31,249 nucleotides of DNA, from assembly GCA_002794465.1 (NCBI GenBank), contig MTSL01000141.1:1-31249 (forward strand), written 5' to 3'. This DNA comes from Paramicrosporidium saccamoebae (taxonomy: Eukaryota > Rozellomycota). A program made the position numbers and the translations under genes. The notes below the pieces were generated by a model. The model did not search any database and was not told the DNA's origin. It saw only the letters and a list, made by a program, of their open reading frames with translations. Positions 9,074 to 17,921 of this stretch are shown here, piece by piece (position 1 is the stretch's first letter; each line of letters begins with the position of its first letter).

Positions 9074-10472
9074 ATGAAACTGTCGCTCGTAGCACTGTGC
9101 CTTTCCGTCTCTGTCAAAGTCATATCTGGCTCTTCCTTAGATATTCGCAGTACTGAACAACCTAGGGAACTTATCGCCGAATTTCAGGCATCCTTGGAGG
9201 AAAGGTTCCAACTCGACTCCATCAACGGACGGCCTGAGAATGTACCTGACATGAGGGGCATATCGCATGAGTTGCGTGTATGGTTTTCTGCTAAATATGA
9301 TGGTACTTGTTGGCAAGCCGACTCGGACTTGGTCTGGGGTATAGACTTGTCAACTTTTCTCCCTTCCATTCTACTTGCTGACAACCCAATTTTCCTTGAA
9401 CGTTTATCGCCGCCCTTGGTCTCAGAAGTGATGAAACCATTAAATCTGATCAAGTATGACGCTGTGAACCTTGCAAAGACTTTGCCTGACCTGGCTGACT
9501 TTGCGGACACACTTCTACACCTGTTTCAGTCCGAGGGGATTATCAGGCTGAAATCTCAGCGTGATGAGGTAGATTTTGATTTAAAGTCAGCGATGAAGAA
9601 TGTCAGCATTGAGACTCTTGATAGTTACATCACCCAAGACCTGTGGAGACCAACGATGGATGATGTCTGTGATGCAGTCAAATCCAATGCGCAGCACTTG
9701 CAGCTCCTCTCGAAAGTGGCAAGTAGAATTCCCCATATGCTCTATCTCAACAGACTGAGTAAGGATGGCCGTGAAGATGTCCTTGGCTACATCCTTTCGC
9801 TGAATCTTGATTGGAAGCCGAGTTTGAAACACTTCCATGATGCCATTTTCGGCGGTTTTGAAGGCGCGTTAAAGTTTTATGCCTCTGTCGATCCCGACGT
9901 ATCTCCATCAAAAGAAGATTCGCTAAGATGCGCATATGTGTTCGAACATTGGGGCGTTCTTGCGTTTTGTCTGGAACGATGGCCCCAATATGTTTCAAGT
10001 GCATTTAAAAGACTAAGAACGCTGCGGCAAGGTGAGATTGATGTTGTTAGTAAACGGGGATTTGTAAAACTTGCTGAATGGGCTACCGCCGCCAATATCA
10101 AAAAAGAAGAAAAAGAAGCTGCTGAGAGGTTAGCCCTGAAGACGACTGCTCCAAAAGAGCATTTAAAAGTTCTCGTACAGCGTATTATCGTTAATCCNNN
10201 NNNNNNNNNNNNNNNNNNNNNNNNNNNNNNNNNNNNNNNNNNNNNNNNNNNNNNNNNNNNNNNNNNNNNNNNNNNNNNNNNNNNNNNNNNNNNNNNNNNN
10301 NNNNNNNNNNNNNNNNNNNNNNNNNNNNNNNNNNNNNNTTGAGATGTTGGACAAGTATGGCCATGAGGATCCCAATTGGAATTTGAGTGCAGATATCATT
10401 CATGCTTCCGTCAGTAATGGACATCTATGTGTTAGTGAATGGGCCCTTAGAAGGAACGGCTCGCAAATCTGA
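9074..10472 (+). CDS. secreted ankyrin-like solenoid protein, paralog 2 (contains assembly gap)
   Basis: Tandem paralog of the gene at 7186, with the same signal peptide (MKLSLVALCLSVSVKVISG) and the same architecture. Shared blocks include DAVNLAKTLPDL, FDLK, and FYASVDPD; the body otherwise diverges strongly. The frame is open from ATG 9074 to the run of N at 10198. After the gap the homologous ending resumes (EMLDKYGHEDPNWNLSAD, GHLCVSEWALRR) and ends with TGA at 10470-10472. That ending lies in a different phase from the pre-gap frame, because 141 N keeps phase yet gives an immediate TGA at 10340. The simplest reading is that the N count is an estimate; a real frameshift inside the gap cannot be excluded. 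Protein length is therefore unknown, about 465 residues if the gap length were right. Confidence 0.75.
10198..10338. other. assembly gap, 141 N
   Basis: An unresolved run of N inside the second secreted gene. The paralog suggests only about 20 codons should lie between the two flanking conserved segments unless an extra solenoid repeat is present, and the phase of the downstream ending disagrees with 141 nt. Confidence 0.99.
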
Positions 10473-10810
10473 CAGTACCGGGGCATTGTTAGTTTCAAAG
10501 TAAGTCGAGTGCTTGAGTCACAATAAAATCCATTATATCTAAAAACTGCTCTCAGTAAAAAGTTGAAAACTCTAATGCTGTTATACAAATACTGCGGCTC
10601 GGATCCAAGGATCCCCAAGAGCCTCAGCGATTGGAGAGGCCAAAACGAAAAATTGTCTATAGCTTCCCCACACGATAACTGTAGCAGAACAAGTTACCTA
10701 CTCTTACAAAATGCCCAACCGAGACATCCACCCGCTTCTCGACCCTAACCCCACCTATCCATCTACCAATGTGCCCATTTGCCCACGCTCATAATCATGG
10801 ATTAGTCAGT
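10473..10810. other. 338-bp intergenic region
   Basis: It lies between the end of paralog 2 and the 3' end of GCP3 (convergent). The only recognisable content is the conserved 3' flank block at 10580-10626, and further on a weak echo of the paralog 1 flank (ctcttacaaa). No gene is seen. Confidence 0.6.
10580..10626 (+). repeat. conserved 3' flank block, copy 2
   Basis: Counterpart of 8633-8680, located 107 bp after the paralog 2 stop. It contains ggatccaaggatcc, which with flanking ggctc/gagcc could fold as a hairpin. The outer arms are not preserved in copy 1, so a conserved RNA structure is not supported. Confidence 0.8.
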
Positions 10811-13373
10811 TTATTTGGGGACGGCACAGTATTTGCCATGGTCAAAGCCATTCCGTCGTTTATGATATCCAGAGAAATCAAGCACCATGGCCAAGGGAGA
10901 TTCACCCTTTTCCTCCTTCTGCAGCTGTAACAGCAGCTCATCCAAGTCTCCTTGGAATTGTCGCGCAGCATGTTGGAACGACGCCCGTCGCTCAGCAAGC
11001 AATTTGAGTTGCTGTGTGGAAAAGGACTCGAGGATGGCCTCATCCTCCGCCAGAATGCTCCAGGAGCCGGACCGCAATCGGGCCACATTGCTTTGACGGC
11101 GTTCATGTTCTGACAACAGGGCAATATAATGTTCGTAGGAACGCACCACTGTCTCTGACTTGAGTAACACACTGAGGACGGCAGCAAGTTTGGCCTTGAT
11201 GGTTTGGTTATAAAAGATGAACAGATCGTTGCGCAGCTCAGCCAATAGCCGATCGTGGGCTGAGATGTAATAATCTAAACCAGAGGTGGCAGCCTCGGGT
11301 TTGTCGAGGAGAAGGAATAATTGGTCCCAGCATTTGTGGACCACGGCGGTGGCATATTCACAAGTCTTTCGAGCAAAAGAGGCGCCTTCAAGAAGGAATA
11401 ATTGCAATCTCTTGAGATCGACGCTGAATTCGCGATTCTTTACTGCAACACGTTGCATGGCATTTACGCGTGCCCAACAATTAGTGGTGGAATAATAGAC
11501 ACGACGCAAACTCCACAAGAAATGTGATACGTTTCCATGCTGGGCCATGGCAGGGGGCGTGAGGATGACATCCAAAGGAAAATCAACGCGGTACTCCAGG
11601 GTAAAGACGTCCCATCCTGTGTGTTTGGGACTGGTGGCCTCGTGTAATCGCACATCCATACGTTCCCGAATGTCCGCAGGCGCAGCATCACGTGGTAGAG
11701 ACAGCAGCGCCTGATCCAGACAGCTAACCAAGGCATGGCGGAACATGGATGCTGCCGGTTTGGCCAAATGAGCACTTGAAAACTCTATCAATGCAGAGGC
11801 AAAATCACCCCGTCCAAAGTATATGAAATCGCGTACTGCCCGTAAGTGCGATCGCATCGAATATTTTTCCGTCAATAAATGCGACAGTTGTTGACAGGCC
11901 AACTGGTGTTCCTTTTTTATCAACGCGACAATATCCTCAGTCTGACCAACGGCATTTTCCAATCCCATCTCTCCCCCTGTCTCTACCTCCAAGTCCATGG
12001 CATCAGCATCGGCAAAGGCGGCCAGGAAAGATCGCGTCTTTCCCGCCAGTAGGGCCTTTGCTGCCAAATTGGGACTGATGACGGTTGGTAGTCGGTCCAA
12101 AACAATGGTATGACTGGTGGCCCAGGACTCGGAGGGCGTCCGATTCTGTTGGACGAAAAACTCGTGATGTGGATCCTGCAGATTTCCATAACGAACAAAC
12201 TCTATCAACGTCGCATAGAATGGACGCAAAGCTTCCCCCGCCAATACAGAGGCAATGGAGGAAATGTCAGCATTCCCATGTGACAAATATTTGTGCACGG
12301 CTGTAATCAATGGGCCGCCATGCAAATCCTGGCACTCGCGAAGTAAGGAATCCAGAAAATGCATTCGAGTCTGGGTCTCACTAAACCAGGCCAATGTCTT
12401 TCGCAGAGTCATAGTGCTGCCCTCTGTACTACCGGTGGCACTGGCCACTGTGGCCTCAAAACAGGCGACTGTCTTTAGATACTCTCGCAACACTGTCTCT
12501 ACGGCCCGGAACAGACTCTGCCGCACTGTGCCTGTCGTCTTGGCAAAATATGTGATGGATTTGCGGATTCGATAACATAGCGTTCCGCATTCGGCAATTT
12601 TGTCGACAAGCTGGCGCACCGACTCGGACACTTTGACATTGGATGTCAGACTCATTTTCATGGTCCGTTCGTCCATTCGGATCAGACTGCCATCCATTCC
12701 CTGTAACGCAAACACCAAATCCCGCAATAACATTTGTTCCGATATCCCCGTTGACTCTATTACAATTAGTACTCCCTCCTGTCCTACTGGTCTTGAGCTC
12801 CTGATACTGTTTCCAATACTCAGCCTGCGGCTTGTCGTCCAACACCAATGACCGCTCAAAATGAACAGTGATCGGCGGATGGAATGCGGGTAATGGCGGC
12901 CCCGACAGAATCTCTGCCATCCGTGCCGAGTTGCTTCCCTTTCCATTCTTCTCTGCCAGACGCAGCAGGAAATACAGCATAGACCATAGCTTCCGACTTG
13001 GATACTAGTCATCAGTATGCAGGAAAGAGTACATTGCGCTGCAAATCACCCAAAAGTTGTGTAAATTTCACTGCCTTTTCTGTGCCGTCTCTTCCTGCTC
13101 GCGCCAGACGCTTCTTAATCGTCTCCCCCACTGCCTCTTCATTTGCAATATTTGTTGCTGGTGCCATTGAACTAGTCATAAGCAATATCCCCCATTGTAC
13201 CTTCCCAACAGGGAATCAGCCAGCATCAGCAGTGCCGTCTCATTCCGTGACCATTCTGACGCCGGTACTTGCGCAAGCAGCAAATAGCGTCTCACCAGAC
13301 TGCACAGCAGTTGGTCCCGGTCCGATTGTACCGCACTTTCAACGGGCGGATGGAGCACAGCGCGCGCCAACAT
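10811..13373 (-). CDS. TUBGCP3: gamma-tubulin complex component 3 (GCP3/Spc98)
   Basis: A microtubule-nucleation subunit that pairs with GCP2 and binds gamma-tubulin. Three mini-introns are needed: 13172-13200 (29 nt), 13005-13032 (28 nt, branch-like TACTGAT) and 12757-12787 (31 nt, branch-like TACTAAT). They give 825 codons, 824 residues. The N-terminal region rebuilt by splicing, EEAVGETIKKRLARAGRDG then PSRKLWSMLYFLLRL, matches the GCP3-specific N-terminal helical domain (IKKEL...KWSILYLLL in animals). LLRDLVFALQGMDG starts the first GRIP domain at about residue 184; HHEFFVQQNR and the C-terminal FTLEYRVDFPLDVIL and VNAMQRV segments follow the Spc97/98 pattern. ATG 13373 was chosen because the frame upstream has only a GTG. 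The stop lies in an AATAAA. It is divergent from the glutaminyl cyclase gene with 28 bp between starts. Confidence 0.92.
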
Positions 13374-13401
13374 TGCTCTTTTTCTATTGGCCGTCCGTCT
13401 T
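13374..13401. promoter_or_regulatory. 28-bp space between divergent GCP3 and QC starts
   Basis: The whole space between the two opposing start codons is 28 bp and contains an inverted CCAAT (ATTGG at 13386-13390). If the alternative QC start at 13435 is used the space is 61 bp. Transcript 5' ends must overlap the opposite gene or the leaders must be nearly absent. Confidence 0.45.
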
Positions 13402-14394
13402 ATGGGCTTTGTGTCCCAACAGAACACTCCCCGTATGCTCTATTTGTTCTTCAGGATTGTCGTTCTGGCAAGTCTCTTTGGGAGTCTGTTGACGGCAAAG
13501 AGGACCCTACAAGTGGAGCAGATCATGCCACCCAATGGAGCCCTATTGAAGCCGTTTCTTGTGCCACGCACCGTGGGCAGTGATTCGCATCAAAACATCC
13601 AGGACTTTGTTCGACAGCACTTTCAGGCCCTTGGCTGGCATTTTGAGACTGATCGGTTCCAGAGAGACACTGTTATTGGGAAAAAAGTATTTACAAATCT
13701 CATCGCCACTGCTAATCCCTTCGCCAAACAACGCATCATTCTGTGTGCGCATTATGACTCAAAGATTGATTTTATGGACGGCTCGCAGAAAGTGACCAAT
13801 TTTGTGGGTGCAACCGACTCGGCATGGCCTTGTGCCCTGTTGCTTGAACTGGCTGCATCGCTTCCCCGTGGTTCAGATGATCTGACCATTCAAATGGTAT
13901 TCTTTGACGGCGAAGAGAGTTTTCTGGATTGGAGCCGATCCGACTCTCTTTATGGCGCAAACCACTTGGCCCATGTATGGTCCGGTTCGGCTCAATCCCA
14001 TCAGCGTCTCGACAAGATCAAGTACATGATGCTTCTGGACCTCCTAGGCGCACCGTCTCCAAAGTTCTACAGCTTCTTCCAGGACACTGCGCCTGTGTTT
14101 CAGAAACTCGCCCTTGCTGAATCTGACGCACGGAGAAAAGGTCTTTTACGAACGCCAAGACGTCTCTTTATCACTGAACAGTCCATTATGGGCCGGCAGC
14201 ACGGTCACTATTACGTAGAAGATGATCATGTGCCCTTCTCCATGCGCAATGTGCCAATCGTCCACATCATTCCCACCCCGTTCCCCTCCGTCTGGCACAA
14301 GAAGCACGATGATGTCACAGCCCTCGATCCAGACACTTGCCACGATCTGGCCTTGATCATCCATACCGTCATCCACCGTGAACTGGCCGCTTGA
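13402..14394 (+). CDS. QPCT: glutaminyl-peptide cyclotransferase (M28-type), secretory
   Basis: Converts N-terminal Gln or Glu of secreted peptides to pyroglutamate; animal forms are secreted or Golgi-resident zinc enzymes. The M28 fold is clear: CAHYDSK, GATDSAWPCALLLELA (zinc Asp), FFDGEESFLDWS followed by DSLYGANHLA (zinc Glu and the QC-specific segment), DDHVPFSMRNVPIVHIIP and PFPSVWHKKHDD (zinc His). The N-terminus has one hydrophobic segment (MLYLFFRIVVLASLFGSLL) that fits a signal peptide or a Golgi signal anchor. ATG 13402 gives 330 residues; ATG 13435 would start directly at the hydrophobic segment. Length is normal for the family and no active-site residue appears lost. Confidence 0.93.
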   Translation: MGFVSQQNTPRMLYLFFRIVVLASLFGSLLTAKRTLQVEQIMPPNGALLKPFLVPRTVGSDSHQNIQDFVRQHFQALGWHFETDRFQRDTVIGKKVFTNLIATANPFAKQRIILCAHYDSKIDFMDGSQKVTNFVGATDSAWPCALLLELAASLPRGSDDLTIQMVFFDGEESFLDWSRSDSLYGANHLAHVWSGSAQSHQRLDKIKYMMLLDLLGAPSPKFYSFFQDTAPVFQKLALAESDARRKGLLRTPRRLFITEQSIMGRQHGHYYVEDDHVPFSMRNVPIVHIIPTPFPSVWHKKHDDVTALDPDTCHDLALIIHTVIHRELAA

Positions 14395-14568
14395 AAGTTG
14401 TTTACAATGATCGTTTAAAGTGCTCACATACAGCAGCTACTTGGAATAATCGCTTGGGATGGTTGGTTAAGATGATCGCGTACAACAATTGCTTAATATG
14501 TTCTCACACAATAACTGCGTAAGATGATCACTTAAATCCCCACGAATTAAGAATAATTCATTTGTATC
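14395..14568 (+). repeat. degenerate gATgATCgcTTA motif, four copies
   Basis: The space between the QC stop and the epsilon-COP start carries four related 12-mers on the plus strand: aatgatcgttta (14406-14417), aataatcgcttg (14445-14456), gatgatcgcgta (14471-14482) and gatgatcactta (14523-14534). Copies of ctcaca(c/t) at 14424 and 14503 add to an impression of an old tandem duplication or a cluster of factor sites upstream of epsilon-COP. Confidence 0.55.
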
Positions 14569-15484
14569 ATGTCGGCTGTTTCGGCCTACTTTGCCGGAGA
14601 TTATGTCGCGTGTTGCAGTGTGGCAGCAACAGAGTCCTCCACAGGCGTCGTTCGGTCCGTATGGTTCCGGGCCTGTGTGCAATGTGGTCGACATTCCGAG
14701 GCCCGGAGTCTGGCCAAGGGCAACGGCGCTCTTGACGCTGCCCTCCTGTTGTATTTGGACGCATTTCCATTACGCCACGACAAGCAAGCCAATTGGACTG
14801 ACATTACGAGTCGTGCCGAAAAGGTTGGCTCTTTGGAAGGCGACCGGGACGAGGTGGCAGTCATCCTGTCCATTATCCACTCGTGGGCTGATCAGCTCGA
14901 GGACGCCTACCGTCTCGCATCCCAGTCCTCTTCCTTAGAGGCACAATTACTGACAGTGGCTTACTTGGCAATGATTAACCGGTTCGACTTGGCTGAGAGA
15001 CGTCTTGAAAAGCTAAAGAATGCCCACGTAGACAATCTCGCCTTTCAATTAGTGGAGGCCGAGGTGGCTCTTCGCAGGGTATGTTGTTGTCCCCAAAGAA
15101 TTAAGGTTGTAGGGTGGGGTTCATGCAAAGGACGCATTGTACATTTATCAAGAACTGGTGCAAATGTACGGTCGCACCCCAAAGCTGTTGAACGGCCAAG
15201 CTGCTGCTTGTCTCCTTGCTGACCGCCTCTCTGATGCTGAGGCACTTATCCTGGAAGTTCTCGAGCAAGTACCAAAGTCATCCTTGTCATAATTTTAGAA
15301 TCCGCACGACTCGATGGCCCTGAGTCATTTGATCAACCTTTCAATTGCCCGTGGCTCTGGCGTGCATCTGGTCAATGATCAACTCGCCCGATTGGCGGCC
15401 GCTGATAAGAAGGCACCGTTTCTAAAGCTGCTGGAAGAATATGCGGTTGATTTTGAACGGACCGCCGCTAAACTTGCCATGTAA
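14569..15484 (+). CDS. COPE: coatomer subunit epsilon (epsilon-COP)
   Basis: The COPI coat subunit that stabilises alpha-COP; a TPR-like helical solenoid acting in Golgi-to-ER transport. Two mini-introns, 15079-15112 (34 nt) and 15269-15298 (30 nt), join three exons into 284 codons. Exon 1 ends LVEAEVALRR; exon 2 begins GGVHAKDALYIYQELV and includes LLNGQAACLLADRLSDAEAL, the hallmark of epsilon-COP; exon 3 runs from NPHDSMALSHLINLS to FERTAAKLAM. At 283 residues the length is close to the usual 290-310. Without splicing the gene would look frameshifted. AATAAA follows the stop by 11 nt, and GEP4 begins 35 nt after the stop. Confidence 0.92.
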
Positions 15485-15495
15485 CTTGTATATTG

Positions 15496-15501
15496 AATAA
15501 A
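15496..15501 (+). promoter_or_regulatory. AATAAA between epsilon-COP and GEP4
   Basis: The hexamer sits 11 nt after the epsilon-COP stop and 18 nt before the GEP4 ATG. Cleavage at the usual 10-30 nt downstream would fall at or inside the GEP4 start, so the two transcripts probably overlap. Confidence 0.6.
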
Positions 15502-15519
15502 TCTTTTCCGATTCTGTCC

Positions 15520-16167
15520 ATGAAGGGTCAGAGCATTAATTATGCTGCCATGTTGGGACTACTGAAGGGGATTAGGCGGCCTTATTTGTATCTTCCCTCC
15601 TGTTCAGCGCCAGGTAAATGAGCGTAGACTCCCTCATCTATAGACATACGGTGGATTGACTTTGCCGCATTGCGGGCTGCCGGATTCAAGGCCATTTGTT
15701 TTGACAAGGATAACACTCTCACCCTCCCTTACCAGACCACCCTCCATCCCCCCCTTAAAGAATCGCTGGAAGAATGTAAACGCCATTTTGAGCAAATAGC
15801 AGTCCTCTCCAACTCGGCCGGTGGTCCCGACGATACTGACCATCTCCACGCTCGTCAGCTCGAGGAATCGCTCGGCTTGCCGATCATCCGTCATCGGTGG
15901 AAAAAGCCCATGTGCTCTGCAGAGATTGCCAAGACGTTGGGAACTAATGCGTTGCAGACTGTGATGGTGGGTGACCGATTGGCAACGGATGTGTGGATGG
16001 CTAACGAGGCGGGGATGCTTTCCATCCATACAAAAATGCTCTCCTCCAAAGACGACAATCCCAATGCCGTCAAGCTGCGTCAGTTGGAGAATTGGATTTT
16101 GGAGAGGCTGGGACGATCGTACACTCGTCCAGATCTGCAATCTCGATTTATTAAGACCAAAATATAA
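15520..16167 (+). CDS. GEP4: GEP4-type mitochondrial phosphatidylglycerophosphatase
   Basis: A HAD-family phosphatase that dephosphorylates phosphatidylglycerophosphate in cardiolipin synthesis at the inner mitochondrial membrane. One mini-intron (15614-15643, 30 nt) joins a 94-nt first exon to the main frame, giving 206 codons. The spliced N-terminus (MKGQSINYAAMLGLLKGIRR, then IRWIDFAALRAAGFKAI) is typical of the family. Catalytic motif I is FDKDNTLT, motif II is VLSNSAGG, motif III includes the Lys of KKPMCSAEI, and motif IV is VMVGDRLATDVWMAN. GEP4 is the fungal/plant type and is unrelated to animal PTPMT1, which supports a fungal or similar host. All HAD catalytic positions are intact. 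Confidence 0.92.
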
Positions 16168-16235
16168 GTACATTTGCAACCCGACTGATTGTGTGATTTG
16201 GAACTGCGTGTTTGGTTTTGGAACTGCGTGTTGGG

Positions 16236-17027
16236 TCATGAAACATGCTTTCGAATTTGAATTAATCGTCGATCTATAGCCTTTACTTGCTCAGCATCAA
16301 TCCGGCTGGCATTCTCTAACAACTCTTTAATTCGAGGTAGTTCTTCGAGAGAGCTGGGACACTTTTCTTGTAAATAAGCATCCATACTTGGAGAATCACA
16401 AGCCATCTTCAAGGCGCAACCCGCCAATGTCGCTGGTTTGTACAATAGCAGGGCATCGGTTGCGCAAATCCGATCCAACATCTTTCCAGCTTCCATAGGC
16501 ATTTCAGCACTGAAATCACCCGTTCCTCCAATTTTGTAGTCCAGCAATAGTCCTGCCAACGGTGTTGCCGGCGCAAAGAAATTAATTTGGTACTCCAAGG
16601 CAGCCAGCAGGACAAATTCCATCTCCCCCAACCATTCAACGTTGGTGTTTGGTATCTTTCCTGCGAAATCGCTCATCCCCAAATGCAGATTCTCGCACTT
16701 TGTGGCCAACCAGACACAGCAAAGCATAGTGTGCTTTGGGTCGTGAGTGAGCCAGCTGTGACGGAGGGTCAGACGTGTAAGCAGCCAGTGAGCAGTGGCG
16801 GCCACGGAGGGAGGGAACTTGAAATAGCGGCAGAGCTCGGGGATCTTTAGACGATAGAATTGGAGGAGTGCAGATTCCTCAGCGGCCGTTGGCGGTTCCA
16901 GGTCAGCAGGGAGCAGAGCCTTTATTCCAGCGACGGCCTCTTGGTTCACTGCATGTCTTAATTCGGCCACCTTTTCCCTCGTATAAATGCAGTGCCTATT
17001 ATGATGAGACCGACTGAAGTAGTCCAT
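16236..17027 (-). CDS. CCNH: cyclin H (TFIIH/CAK cyclin, Ccl1/Mcs2)
   Basis: The regulatory cyclin of CDK7 in the CDK-activating kinase and TFIIH. The protein begins MDYFSRSHHNRHCIYTREKV, with the aromatic N-terminal motif typical of cyclin H. The first cyclin fold has LLQFYRLKIPELCRYFKFP and DPKHTMLCCVWLATKCENLH; the second begins around LEYQINFFAPATPLAGLLLD and includes RICATDALLLYKPATLAGCAL. It ends in a basic helical tail. The open frame extends upstream, but ATG 17027 is preferred because homology starts there and because 98 more residues would lie antisense to exon 1 of the next gene. At 263 residues it is shorter than animal cyclin H, lacking most of the charged C-terminal extension. 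Confidence 0.9.
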   Translation of the reverse strand: MDYFSRSHHNRHCIYTREKVAELRHAVNQEAVAGIKALLPADLEPPTAAEESALLQFYRLKIPELCRYFKFPPSVAATAHWLLTRLTLRHSWLTHDPKHTMLCCVWLATKCENLHLGMSDFAGKIPNTNVEWLGEMEFVLLAALEYQINFFAPATPLAGLLLDYKIGGTGDFSAEMPMEAGKMLDRICATDALLLYKPATLAGCALKMACDSPSMDAYLQEKCPSSLEELPRIKELLENASRIDAEQVKAIDRRLIQIRKHVS

Positions 17028-17058
17028 CAAGGGAGCCCTTGCCAACTGCCCTCCATAT
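17028..17058. promoter_or_regulatory. 31-bp space between divergent cyclin H and CCDC90 starts
   Basis: Only 31 bp separate the two opposing ATGs. The space contains a near-palindrome, aagggagccctt (17029-17040), with 5-bp arms. Whether it is a shared promoter element is inference. Confidence 0.45.
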
Positions 17059-17647
17059 ATGGGACGGGCGCCAAAGGTCTGCTTTGACACCAATCTGTTT
17101 GTAAAGCGCGTACAAGATGCAGGTCTCACCACTGAAACCTCCTCAAAGCTGTCGTCGCTTCTCAGTAAGACTCTATCCGACTCCATAGAAGAAATTTCCT
17201 CTTCTGTAGTGACCCGCTCCGATTTGAACAAGGTATACATTCTACCCGCCCTTCTTTGACCGACAGGAACTTTGTGATTTGAGCGTAGAGCTGAGCAAAT
17301 TAAAGAGTGAATTACAATCACGACACAGCCAGACTTTGCAGTCTGGAAAAAGCTCCATGGAGAAACTTTTGGGAGACCTTCGAACCAACCGACAGCGTTC
17401 CCGTGACACTCTCAACTCAATCCGATCAGAGATGCGTCTAGAAGTAAATTTGGAGCGTGGACGACAACGGGATGCTGCCCTAGTAGCAGCATTGCGGTTC
17501 CAAGACTTAAAGACGAGAGTGGACGCAGAAGTGGGCAATGCACATGCTGCATTAGCCAAGCTGCGTCATGATATTTTCTACTCATTGACGGGATTTCTAT
17601 TTACCAGCGTTGCAGCCCTCTTTGGATTCCTTCGCCTGACTTCCTAG
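17059..17647 (+). CDS. CCDC90/DUF1640 mitochondrial coiled-coil membrane protein
   Basis: A family that includes animal MCUR1/CCDC90B and yeast Fmp32, inner-mitochondrial-membrane coiled-coil proteins linked to calcium uniporter or cytochrome oxidase assembly; the exact function varies and is debated. One mini-intron (17233-17266, 34 nt, GTATAC...ACAG) joins two exons into 185 codons. Exon 1 has the family N-terminal helix pair (FDTNLFVKRVQDAGLTTETS). Exon 2 carries a long coiled coil from about residue 60 with EMRLEVNLERGR, and a C-terminal transmembrane helix (YSLTGFLFTSVAALFGFLRL). There is an in-frame stop upstream of ATG 17059, so any targeting presequence would need a further exon. None is visible, because the ATG is 31 bp from the divergent cyclin H start. 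Confidence 0.88.
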
Positions 17648-17921
17648 ATTATTGTGTATAGGCTTGGAGAGTTTCGACAAATACTGTATAATAATAACAA
17701 TGTACAAGTTACTATATCTAGTTGGTATTGGGCCGATCGTGAATCTCACTAGCAAATTCTTTCCACCCTACCACACTGGAATTCAAATCACTTCACTACA
17801 CTGAAATGATTTACATTGCACGTCACGTCAGGTCACTACGCTACACTGTACTACTCTATTCACTACACATACTGTAACTAAACTATTTTACTATCAACCC
17901 CGTTTTAACCGGGGCTTAGAA
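17648..17921. other. 274-bp intergenic region with degenerate CACTAC(A)CTG repeats
   Basis: Upstream of NOG2. It contains several imperfect copies of cactac(g/a)ctacactg between about 17788 and 17875, and a small hairpin (CCCCG/CGGGG, 17898-17914) eight bases before the NOG2 ATG. No gene is seen. These could be promoter elements or slippage products. Confidence 0.5.

Noticed and set aside
15079-15222. Reading-frame continuation after epsilon-COP exon 1, which would give a truncated protein
   Set aside because: It loses family similarity at the GTATGT donor; splicing restores the epsilon-COP LLNGQAA motif.
17898-17914. Hairpin CCCCG/CGGGG just before the NOG2 ATG, resembling a CRISPR repeat end
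   Set aside because: It is single copy with a 5-bp stem, with no spacer-repeat structure and a eukaryotic context.
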